In this document: positions 52,272 to 60,221 of the stretch, piece after piece
Layout of the letters: every line of letters starts with the position of its first letter
Numbering within the stretch: position 1 is the first letter of the stretch
DNA from: an uncultured Lentisphaeria bacterium
Lineage (GTDB): Bacteria > Verrucomicrobiota > Lentisphaeria > Oligosphaerales > Oligosphaeraceae
Direction: 5' to 3'
Length of the DNA stretch: 64,000 nucleotides
Assembly: GCA_934661755.1 (NCBI GenBank)
Contig: CAKUJM010000010.1
Span: 1-64,000, forward strand
Program-made: the position numbers and the translations under genes
Notes under the pieces: generated by a model
Told to the model about the DNA's origin: nothing
Databases searched by the model: none
The model's input: only the letters and a program-made list of their open reading frames with translations

Positions 52272-53405
52272 ATGCCGACTGTCTTTGTATCAGGGTGCTA
52301 TGACATGCTCCACTCGGGGCATGTCGCGTTCTTCGAGGAGGCCGCGACTCACGGCGATCTCTATGTGGGGATCGGCTCGGACCGGACCATCCTCGGGCTT
52401 AAGAACCGGAAGACCATCAACACCGAGCAGGAACGCCTTTACATGGTGAAGGCGCTGCGATGCGTGAAGGACGCCTGGATCAACTCCGGAACGGGGGTCA
52501 TGGACTTCGAGAAGGAGGTCGAGGCGCTTCATCCCGACATCTTCTTTGTGAATTCCGACGGCTTTTCGCCAGCCAAGCAGGCGTTCTGCGACCGCCTGGG
52601 CATCAAGCTGGTGGTGAGCCGCCGTGTCCCCCATGGCGGATTGCCGGCACGGTCGACCACGGCGCTGCGGCAGGAATGCACGATCCCCTACCGCATCGAG
52701 ATGGGCGGCGGCTGGCTCGACCAGCCATTTGTCAACAAGCTGGGCGCGGGGCCGGTGCTCACGCTTTCCATCGAGCCGGAGATGGAGTTCAACCACCGCA
52801 GCGGCATGGCGACATCGTCGCGACAGAAGGCGATTGAGCTGTGGCATACGGCCATCCCGGAGGGCGATCGCGAGCAGCTGGCCTATACGCTTTTCTGTGT
52901 GGAAAATCCGCCCGGTACCCCCAATGTCTCGGGATCGCAGGACCAGCTGGGCATCCTGCTGCCGGGCTTCAGCAAGCTCAACTACGACAACGGCTACTGG
53001 CCGGCATCCATCGAGCGCGTCACCGACGACGCGACGCTGAAATTCATCGAGGAGCATCTCTGGCTGGTGGCGCTGCCGTTGCGGCGGGATGGCTACACGC
53101 CATTTGCCGGAATGGATGTCACCTCCGATGGCGTGAGGCGCATGGCGGTGGCGACGGAGGCCATCTGGGATGCGGTGAAGCGCCATGACGCAAAGGCGTG
53201 GGGCACGGCCACCATCGCCGCCTTCGAGGCGCAGACGGCGATGTTCCCCGCCATGGTTTCGCCGGAGATCGCCGAGGCGGTTTCGCATTATCGCGGCCTG
53301 GCGCTGGGCTGGAAGATCACCGGTGCCGGCGGCGGCGGCTATCTGGTGCTGGTTTCGGAGGCGGCCATTCCCAACGCCCTCCGGGTTCGCGCCTGCCGCG
53401 CCTGA
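52272..53405 (+). CDS. Fusion of nucleotidyltransferase and GHMP-type sugar kinase
   Basis: A 377-residue two-domain cytoplasmic enzyme. Residues 1-135 are a cytidylyltransferase-like domain (VFVSGCYDMLHSGHVAFF, with the HxGH motif at 14-17). Residues ~140-377 resemble GHMP kinases of the heptose-7-phosphate kinase type: EMGGGWLDQPF, the glycine/Ser loop SGMATSSRQKA, SGSQDQLGILLPGFSKLNY and the C-terminal ITGAGGGGYLVL. Phosphorylation followed by nucleotidyl transfer would activate a sugar in one protein, as in HldE, but HldE uses a PfkB kinase placed first. The sugar is unknown. It is followed by rfbB. Confidence 0.78.
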   Translation: MPTVFVSGCYDMLHSGHVAFFEEAATHGDLYVGIGSDRTILGLKNRKTINTEQERLYMVKALRCVKDAWINSGTGVMDFEKEVEALHPDIFFVNSDGFSPAKQAFCDRLGIKLVVSRRVPHGGLPARSTTALRQECTIPYRIEMGGGWLDQPFVNKLGAGPVLTLSIEPEMEFNHRSGMATSSRQKAIELWHTAIPEGDREQLAYTLFCVENPPGTPNVSGSQDQLGILLPGFSKLNYDNGYWPASIERVTDDATLKFIEEHLWLVALPLRRDGYTPFAGMDVTSDGVRRMAVATEAIWDAVKRHDAKAWGTATIAAFEAQTAMFPAMVSPEIAEAVSHYRGLALGWKITGAGGGGYLVLVSEAAIPNALRVRACRA

Positions 53406-53438
53406 TCTGGCGGCGGCGCCATTGCTTAAGGAACAAAG

Positions 53439-54497
53439 ATGAAGCGGGTGATTGTCACCGGCGGCGCGGGGTTCATCGGCTCGGCGCTGATCCGGCATCT
53501 GGTGAAGAACCATCTGGCGGAGGCATGCAATCTCGACAAGCTGACCTACGCGGGTAACCTGGAGAGCCTCAAGGAGGTGGACGGGTCGCCGCTGTATCGT
53601 TTTGCGCAGCTGGACATCTGCGACCGCGAGGGCGTGCGGAGGCTGCTTGGCGAATTCCAGCCGGATGCCATCATGCATCTTGCGGCGGAGTCGCACGTGG
53701 ACCGTTCGATAGACGACCCGCTGTGCTTTGTGCGCACGAATGTCCTGGGCACGGCGAATCTTCTGCAGTGCGCACTTGAATACTGGCGGACGCTGCCGGA
53801 GGCGCGGAAGGCCGCGTTCCGTTTCCAGCACATTTCGACGGACGAGGTCTACGGTTCGCTGGGCGCGGAGGGGTTTTTCCGGGAGACGACGCCGTATGAT
53901 CCGAAGTCGCCCTATTCGGCGAGCAAGGCCTCCAGCGACCATCTGGTCCGGGCCTGGGGGCATACCTTCGGGTTGCCGGTGCTGCTTTCCAATTGCTCGA
54001 ACAACTACGGTCCGTACCACTTTCCCGAGAAGCTGATCCCGCTGGCCATCCTGAATGCGCTGGACGGCGAGGCGCTGCCCGTCTACGGCAAAGGCGACAA
54101 CATCCGCGACTGGCTCCATGTCGAGGATCACGCCCGGGCGCTCTGGCTGATCAACCAGAAGGGAGTGCCGGGGCAGACCTACAACATCGGCGGCCACAAC
54201 GAGCGCACGAATCTGCAGGTCGTGCAGGCCATCTGCCGGATTCTGGACGAGCTTCGCCCCCGGGATGACGGCGGCAGCTACGTCAGCCAGATCACCTTTG
54301 TCGCGGACCGCCCCGGGCATGACCGGCGCTACGCCATTGACGCCGGGAAGCTGGAGCGCGAGCTGGGGTGGCGTCCCGAGGAGAATTTTGACACCGGCAT
54401 CCGCCGCACGGTCCAGTGGTATCTGGACAACCGGTGGTGGTGGCAGCCGATACGCGAGAAGAAGTACCACGGCCAGCGCCTGGGAAAATCCCTGTAG
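53439..54497 (+). CDS. rfbB: dTDP-glucose 4,6-dehydratase
   Basis: Second step of dTDP-L-rhamnose synthesis. The 352-residue short-chain dehydrogenase fold has the NAD loop VTGGAGFIGSALIRHL, then HLAAESHVDRSI, the STDEVYG motif and the YSASKASSDH catalytic Tyr-Lys pair. NNYGPYHFPEKLIPL and RDWLHVEDH follow, all diagnostic. It lies upstream of rfbC and rfbD. No rfbA thymidylyltransferase is in the window. Confidence 0.96.
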   Translation: MKRVIVTGGAGFIGSALIRHLVKNHLAEACNLDKLTYAGNLESLKEVDGSPLYRFAQLDICDREGVRRLLGEFQPDAIMHLAAESHVDRSIDDPLCFVRTNVLGTANLLQCALEYWRTLPEARKAAFRFQHISTDEVYGSLGAEGFFRETTPYDPKSPYSASKASSDHLVRAWGHTFGLPVLLSNCSNNYGPYHFPEKLIPLAILNALDGEALPVYGKGDNIRDWLHVEDHARALWLINQKGVPGQTYNIGGHNERTNLQVVQAICRILDELRPRDDGGSYVSQITFVADRPGHDRRYAIDAGKLERELGWRPEENFDTGIRRTVQWYLDNRWWWQPIREKKYHGQRLGKSL

Positions 54498-54669
54498 CGT
54501 GGGTGATGAAGGGCTTCTGCACTCGCCTTGGCGCCGCGCATTTGCGGCGCGATGCCGGCGTCATGTCGGAAGGGCTCCAGACGTCGGCTGCCAGGGCAGT
54601 GGCTGGCGGGCGACTGCGTCTTCCGGCGGTGCGCCGCCGGGCAAAAATGGCGACAATGGCGAAATAATC

Positions 54670-55227
54670 ATGAATGTCATCACAACCCCAATAGACGGTC
54701 TGCTCATCCTGGAACCGGAGGTGTTCGGGGATCGCCGCGGGTATTTCTTCGAGTCCTGGAGCCTCGAACGCTGCCGTGAGGCCGGCATCGGCTGCCAGTT
54801 CGTGCAGGACAACGAGTCCAGGTCATCATACGGGGTCCTCCGCGGCCTTCACTGGCAGGCGATGCCGTATACCCAGGCGAAGCTGGTGCGGGCGATCGCG
54901 GGGACGGTCCTCGACGTGGCGGTCGATATCCGCAGGGGATCGCCCACCTACGGTCGCCATGTCGCCGTGGAGCTTTCCGGCCGGAACAAGCGGCAGCTCT
55001 TCATCCCGAAGGGCTTTGCCCACGGTTTTGCGGTGCTCAGCCGCGATGCGGTTTTCGCCTACAAGTGCGACGCGCCATATGCGCCGCAGTACGAATGCGG
55101 AATGCGCCTCGATGATCCGGAGCTGGACATCGACTGGCGCGTCGCCCCGGAGCGCTGGATCCTTTCGGACAAGGATCAGTCGCATCCATTTTTCCGTGAC
55201 ATCGAGCCCGTGGAGGTCCGGCAATGA
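54670..55227 (+). CDS. rfbC: dTDP-4-dehydrorhamnose 3,5-epimerase
   Basis: Third step of dTDP-rhamnose synthesis. The 185-residue cupin has ILEPEVFGDRRGYFFESW, FVQDNESRSSYGVLRGLHWQ with the catalytic His, KLVRAIAGTVLDVAVDIR and LFIPKGFAHGFAVLS. The gene follows rfbB after a 172-bp gap with no other gene. Its stop overlaps the start of rfbD by 4 bp. Confidence 0.96.
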   Translation: MNVITTPIDGLLILEPEVFGDRRGYFFESWSLERCREAGIGCQFVQDNESRSSYGVLRGLHWQAMPYTQAKLVRAIAGTVLDVAVDIRRGSPTYGRHVAVELSGRNKRQLFIPKGFAHGFAVLSRDAVFAYKCDAPYAPQYECGMRLDDPELDIDWRVAPERWILSDKDQSHPFFRDIEPVEVRQ

Positions 55228-56075
55228 GGATAGTCATCACCGGCGGGAAGGGCATGCTGGGGCGCACTCTCCAGCAGGTGCTTGGGAGTCATGAGCTGAT
55301 CATCGCCGACATCCCGGAATGGGACATCACCGACGCCGCCGGCTTCGCGGACAACCTCCGGGCCGCCCATGCGGATGCGGTCATCCACTGCGCGGCGATG
55401 ACTGTCGTCGACAGATGCCAGAGCGAACCGGAACTGGCGTATCGGCTGAATGCGGTCGGCAGCATGCATGTCGCCGCCGCCTGCCATCGTCTGGGCGTGC
55501 GCCTCATTGCCATTTCTACCGACTACGTCTTCGACGGCGGGCTGGACCGTCCGTACCACGAGTTTGATGCCGCCGGCGGCGCCCGCACCGTCTACGGGAT
55601 GAGCAAGTTCGCCGGCGAGGAGATGATCCGCCGTCATTGTCCCGGCCATCTCATCTGCCGCATATCATGGCTTTATGGTTCCGGCGGACCCAGTTTCGTC
55701 CATGCGATGATGGGGCTGGCGGATGGGACGCGTCCGGTTTTGAAGGTGGTCGCGGATCAGCATGGCAATCCGACATCGGCGTTGTCGGTGGCGCGGCATT
55801 TGGCGGTCTTCCTGGCGCATCCGGAGCTTGTGGGCACCTTCCATTGCTCCTGCGAAGGCGAGGCCACCTGGGCGCAATTTGCCGGCGAGGTCTTCCGCCT
55901 GGCCGGAAGGAGCCAGGCCATCGAGCCATGCACGACGGCGCAGTTCCCGCGTCCGGCGCCGCGGCCATTGAACTCACGCCTGGAGAAGCGGATGCTGCGG
56001 CTCTGCGGGCTGCCGCCAATGCCCGACTGGCATGACGCGCTGGCCGAGTTCATGGCGCAGGAATTCGGTCGGTAG
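55224..56075 (+). CDS. rfbD: dTDP-4-dehydrorhamnose reductase
   Basis: Final step giving dTDP-L-rhamnose. The 283-residue NAD(P)-dependent reductase has IVITGGKGMLGRTLQQVL, CAAMTVVDRCQSEPE, ISTDYVFDGGLDRPY and the YGMSKFAGEEM Tyr-Lys motif. It is the last plus-strand gene of the glycan locus and converges on the phosphatase gene, with 44 bp between. Confidence 0.96.
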   Translation: MRIVITGGKGMLGRTLQQVLGSHELIIADIPEWDITDAAGFADNLRAAHADAVIHCAAMTVVDRCQSEPELAYRLNAVGSMHVAAACHRLGVRLIAISTDYVFDGGLDRPYHEFDAAGGARTVYGMSKFAGEEMIRRHCPGHLICRISWLYGSGGPSFVHAMMGLADGTRPVLKVVADQHGNPTSALSVARHLAVFLAHPELVGTFHCSCEGEATWAQFAGEVFRLAGRSQAIEPCTTAQFPRPAPRPLNSRLEKRMLRLCGLPPMPDWHDALAEFMAQEFGR

Positions 56076-56119
56076 TGCCATTCGGCGGCGACGGAGCTTC
56101 CGGAGATGCGCGATATTCT

Positions 56120-56884
56120 TCAGGAATTGCCAAGCAGCTGTTTGGGGTTGTCGCGGGTCAATTTTTCCCAGAAATCCTCGCCCAGCGCATGGGCAATGGT
56201 TTTATGGGCGATGGAGAGCCGGCATGGCCGCATCACCGGGTCATGGGCGTCAGAGGCAAGATAGACTTGATCGGGGGCGTGGGCCATCAGTGACAATGCA
56301 GTCCGGGTGATCTGGCTTTGGCCGAGGTGCCAAAATGGCTGCACGAAGGCCGTGGCATTGAATTGCAGATGCAATCCGCGATCCAAAAGCGCCGCCAATT
56401 GCGAGGCGTGTTCGACAAAGCCCGGCTGGCGTTCGGGGTGGGCGACAACGATGATTTGCGGGCTGTCTTCGGCGAGTTGGGCCTGAAAGAGGAAGTCGCC
56501 GCCGCGAAGCACATCGGATTGCGGAAGCAGCTCCACAAGCACCGCGCGGGGGGTGCCGTCATCATTGATGGCGGGATAGCAAATATTGGGGAACTGCCGC
56601 AGGAGGCCGAGGGCGTTTTCGCAAATTTGGAATTCGCCGCCTTCTGACAGCGTCAGTGGCATTCCCGCGTTTGCCAGCGCCTTTCGCAGGGTATCGGCGG
56701 CGGCATGGCGCACGGACAGCTGGGCGGCGAAATCAACCGGATAGCGGAAATGCGGGGTGGCGACGATATGGGTTATCCCGTCATCCACCGCTTGCCGCGC
56801 CAGTTTCAGCGAGGTCTCCAAGTCGGGTGCGCCGTCGTCGATTCCCGGCAGGATATGGCAATGCAGGTCGATCATGGCGGTCAT
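56120..56884 (-). CDS. PHP-family tyrosine-protein phosphatase (CpsB/YwqE type)
   Basis: Dephosphorylates the tyrosine-rich tail of the polysaccharide copolymerase kinase. The 254-residue protein has the PHP metal sites MIDLHCHILPGIDDGAPDL, IVATPHF, VVAHPERQPGF and YLASDAHDP. Its ATG overlaps the stop of the preceding gene (TGATG). An ATG at 56875 (MIDLHCH) is an alternative. It is the last gene of the minus-strand export operon, which also encodes the cognate kinase. Confidence 0.92.
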   Translation of the reverse strand: MTAMIDLHCHILPGIDDGAPDLETSLKLARQAVDDGITHIVATPHFRYPVDFAAQLSVRHAAADTLRKALANAGMPLTLSEGGEFQICENALGLLRQFPNICYPAINDDGTPRAVLVELLPQSDVLRGGDFLFQAQLAEDSPQIIVVAHPERQPGFVEHASQLAALLDRGLHLQFNATAFVQPFWHLGQSQITRTALSLMAHAPDQVYLASDAHDPVMRPCRLSIAHKTIAHALGEDFWEKLTRDNPKQLLGNS

Positions 56885-59800
56885 CAACGCGGGTATGCGT
56901 GCAGCAGCACCGGCGGGATCTGGCCCCAGGCATTCCGGCCATGGTCGGGCGCTGCGCTTATGCTGACGAAGATATTTTCAAAATACGGCTCCGCTTTCCC
57001 GTGGGTCTGGATTTGGGCCACCAGCGGCAGATCGAAGACGCAGGAGAGGACGGTGGTTTCGCCATCCTTCCAGCGCAGCGGATTCCGGCCGCCGGCGGAG
57101 AAGGGGATGGTCTTGTGCGCAAACACCCCCCGCGCATCCTCAAGCGCAACCAACACTTTTCCGGATTGCGGCACCGTCCCCAGGCATTCCAGATGCAGCT
57201 GCGCTTCCAGCGGCATGGACAGGTCGTTTTGGGGCGGCGCCTTCAAGGCCACGCTGCGCAGGAGCACGCCTGGAGCCAGCATTGACAATGGCGGCGCATC
57301 GTCACTGCCGGCTGATTCGTGGTCCGGCGGGGCCGCATCGCCTCCCAATGCGCGCAACAGCCTGGCGGCGCGGGCGTTGTGCGGGCTTTGCGCAAGGCAT
57401 TTTTCCGCAGCGGAGATTGCCAATGCGGGGTCATCCATCCGGATTGCGCCCATGGCGATGTACAGGCTTGTCAGGTGTTCCTGGTACCATCCGCCGCGGC
57501 GCCCCGCGTCAATCTCCCTTTGCAGTGTGGCGAGGGCGTCGACTGCCTTTCCCAGGGCGGGCGGAGCCGGACGCGCCCCTTCGCCTTCCTCGAGCATCCC
57601 GCGGATTTCAAGCGCATTTGCCAGGAAAGCCGCCCGGGTCTTCATGTCCTCGGGGATATTCAGCGGCGTCTCGAGCATTTTTGCGGCCTGCGCAAGCTGT
57701 TCCGGCGATGGCGACACCAGGCTCGCATAGGCAAAGGGCATCAGTGCCGCGACCATTTCACCGGCCTGCCCGCGGTTGCGGCACTTCTGTGCCAGGTGCA
57801 GCGCCGCTTCCGGGTTTTCGCATCCATGGCGGCGGGAAAGGGCCTTCAGAAGCTCATCGGGCACGTCATCGGCATTGCCGTGATATTCGGCGAGGAGGTC
57901 ATCGACCTCCGAGGAGAATGCCTTGCGCATTGCCTGGCGCCATTTTTCCCGTGCGGCGGCCATTTCCGGCCTTTTTGCGCCCCGCAGGATTTCCAGCTGG
58001 AGTTCCCATTCGGCGCATTTGAGCTGCCACTGCGGGCTGGCCTTCACCGTATCGCCATCGGCGAATTTCCCCAGCAGGCCATGGGCATCCGCGTATTTGC
58101 ATTGCATGATCATGGCGTTGAAAAGCCAGGGCATGACCTCCGCAGTCAATGGACAGTGCTGCGTGAGCTCCCCGGCGGTGGTGCATAGCCTGACAAGATA
58201 CGGCAGCATTGCCTTCACGCTGGCGGGATCAGACTCCAGCCATGTGGCGCAGGCCGTCAGCGCCCTCATGCGCCTGGCCTCGGCGGGGCGGCGGGAGAAA
58301 TCGCGCAATGCGGCTTCGGCGAAAAGCTGCCGGAACCTGGTCACCGTCGGCGCGCTTTCAACAGTCTGCCAATAGCGGTCCATGGCGTCATCCCATCGCC
58401 CCAGGGATTCGGCGACGATGGCCTGCCATAGAATCACCTGGCTGGACAGCGGTGCGTGTCGGCGGGCGTCTGCCAGCAGCGTGTCCGCCTGGGCGAGCGC
58501 CGCTGTCCTCTGCGCCGCCGTCAGTTCCGCCGCGGCTGTGGCATGGCGGTACAGCAGCCTGGCTTGCCTCAGCATCGCCGCCGGGTCGCCGGGTCGCTGC
58601 CGGCAGGTCTTTTCGGCCAGTGCCAGCATTCCCGCCGACGGTGCGCCGCCACTGACTGCGCGCTGTCGTGCCTCATCTCCCGGGTTGAGCCGTGTCCACA
58701 GCAGGTCGTTGTGCCATGCCCCAGGCAGGCGCATCAGGTTGGACGCCAGAAAAACGCCCATCGCCAAGGCGAAGAGGACTCCCGGCGCCGTGAATCGCCG
58801 GCGGCTGAGGGATGCGCCATCCTGCCAACTGCCGGTGCGCATCGAGCATCCCTGCAGGATTCCCAGCAGCGCTGCAAAGGCGACCAGGCACGGGCCGGCG
58901 TGCAGATTGAAGTCGAGGCATTCGTGGACTGCGCAGGCGGCCAGCGCCGCCAATGCGGCATCTCCCATGCATCGGCGGGGCTGGCTGTCCTGCAGCGCCA
59001 GGCCCTTCCACGTCCGGCACAGCAAACATCCCGTCAGCGCCAGCAGGATCAGCATGGCCGGCACGCCGATTTCCGCCGTCAGTTCCAGCCAATCGTTGTG
59101 GGCGTGGACGACCATCGCTCCGCTTAGCGGGACCGAGTTCAGGTGCTGGATGGCGTCCGGGTATCCGCCGAGGCCGACGCCGGCCAGCCAGTTTCCGCAA
59201 ATCAGCTCGCAGGTGCTGCGCCAGATCCCGCTGCGCGCGTCATCGGCGATGGATTCCGCCAGCAGGTCATTGAAGCGTCCGAAGAGCCTGGCGAGAATCG
59301 CCGGCAGGGCCAGCAGCAGCCCTCCCAGCACAAGCACGGCGACGATGACGGCGTTGGCGCCCATTGCACCCCGGCCGTTTTTGCGCCGATGCGCCAGCGA
59401 CGAGAGCAGCAGCGCCACGCATCCGGCCACCAGCCCGAGCGCCGCGCCGCGGGAGAGACTGGCGAAGAGCGCAATAACCATGATGAACGCCGCCATGCCG
59501 ATGGCGGCCGTCTTCATTGGGAAGCGCGTCGCCGGGCCGCCGTGGCTGGCGTTGTCCAGGCATTCTTCAGACCACTTTCCGGCAAGCATCAGCAGCGCGA
59601 TATTGACGAAGAAGCCGAAATGGTTGCGGTTCTGGAAGACGCCCTTGCAGACGCTGATGCCGTTGCCCGTGCCGTCTGGCGACGCCAGCATTTCAAACAG
59701 CCCGATGGCGGCAACTGCCACGCCGGCGGCGATCATCGCCGTGGTGATCGCCGAGAGCATCCGCGCATATCTGCTGGCGGTGATGCAGAAAAGGCATGTC

Positions 59801-60213
59801 AGCATCCCGATGGCCAGCAGCAATATCGACTGGACCGTATCCGCCGGGGCGATCGTCAATCGGGGTGTGGCTTCCGGTACTGCCGACCATACGCCGGCGA
59901 CCCATGGCGACACCGCCTTCAGCCAGCCGTACGCCGGCAGCAGCTGCAGTGTGCCGACTGCGATAGGAATCAGGAACAGCAGCAGCGGAAGGCCGAGGTG
60001 CAGCCCCGGCACCAGGCGCAAGCCGTGCGGACGGACGCGCAGCGTCCACACGCAGCACCACGCCAGCCCGGCCAGCGACAATATGATCCCGGCTGCCGGA
60101 TACCAGGTGAACGTACCGCCATTATAGCAGAGCGGCGCCACGCCCAGCAGCGCCATCAGCAGCCCGGCCGGCCACCAGAGGCTGCGATGCGGCTCGTGAT
60201 CAAGTCCGGACAT
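56884..60213 (-). CDS. O-antigen ligase/polymerase-like membrane protein with long C-terminal repeat region
   Basis: A 1109-residue protein. The first ~480 residues contain about 12 membrane helices, with the Wzy_C-type motif GVFQNRNHFGFFVNIA and later VVHAHNDWLELTAEIGVPAM, as in WaaL/Wzy family proteins. The remaining ~600 residues are soluble, helical and Ala-rich, in the style of TPR repeats (LAEKTCRQRPGDPAAMLRQA; ISAAEKCLAQSPHNARAARL). The region ends in a small beta domain. It probably polymerises or ligates the glycan and may bind partners through the TPR part. ATG at 60213 is preferred; TTG at 60225 would overlap the previous stop. It is the second polymerase-like protein of the window. 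Confidence 0.8.
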   Translation of the reverse strand: MSGLDHEPHRSLWWPAGLLMALLGVAPLCYNGGTFTWYPAAGIILSLAGLAWCCVWTLRVRPHGLRLVPGLHLGLPLLLFLIPIAVGTLQLLPAYGWLKAVSPWVAGVWSAVPEATPRLTIAPADTVQSILLLAIGMLTCLFCITASRYARMLSAITTAMIAAGVAVAAIGLFEMLASPDGTGNGISVCKGVFQNRNHFGFFVNIALLMLAGKWSEECLDNASHGGPATRFPMKTAAIGMAAFIMVIALFASLSRGAALGLVAGCVALLLSSLAHRRKNGRGAMGANAVIVAVLVLGGLLLALPAILARLFGRFNDLLAESIADDARSGIWRSTCELICGNWLAGVGLGGYPDAIQHLNSVPLSGAMVVHAHNDWLELTAEIGVPAMLILLALTGCLLCRTWKGLALQDSQPRRCMGDAALAALAACAVHECLDFNLHAGPCLVAFAALLGILQGCSMRTGSWQDGASLSRRRFTAPGVLFALAMGVFLASNLMRLPGAWHNDLLWTRLNPGDEARQRAVSGGAPSAGMLALAEKTCRQRPGDPAAMLRQARLLYRHATAAAELTAAQRTAALAQADTLLADARRHAPLSSQVILWQAIVAESLGRWDDAMDRYWQTVESAPTVTRFRQLFAEAALRDFSRRPAEARRMRALTACATWLESDPASVKAMLPYLVRLCTTAGELTQHCPLTAEVMPWLFNAMIMQCKYADAHGLLGKFADGDTVKASPQWQLKCAEWELQLEILRGAKRPEMAAAREKWRQAMRKAFSSEVDDLLAEYHGNADDVPDELLKALSRRHGCENPEAALHLAQKCRNRGQAGEMVAALMPFAYASLVSPSPEQLAQAAKMLETPLNIPEDMKTRAAFLANALEIRGMLEEGEGARPAPPALGKAVDALATLQREIDAGRRGGWYQEHLTSLYIAMGAIRMDDPALAISAAEKCLAQSPHNARAARLLRALGGDAAPPDHESAGSDDAPPLSMLAPGVLLRSVALKAPPQNDLSMPLEAQLHLECLGTVPQSGKVLVALEDARGVFAHKTIPFSAGGRNPLRWKDGETTVLSCVFDLPLVAQIQTHGKAEPYFENIFVSISAAPDHGRNAWGQIPPVLLHAYPR

Positions 60214-60221
60214 TCCCGATG

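Noticed and set aside
52290..54470. Long open frame of 726 codons on the minus strand
   Set aside because: It is antisense to the nucleotidyltransferase/kinase and rfbB genes, whose motifs are unmistakable. Its own product is low-complexity with runs of R, A, P, H and Q, as expected for a GC-rich shadow frame.
58382..60127. Open frame of 581 codons on the plus strand
   Set aside because: Antisense to the O-antigen-ligase-like gene; the composition is Ser/Arg/Ala/Pro-rich and no motif is seen.
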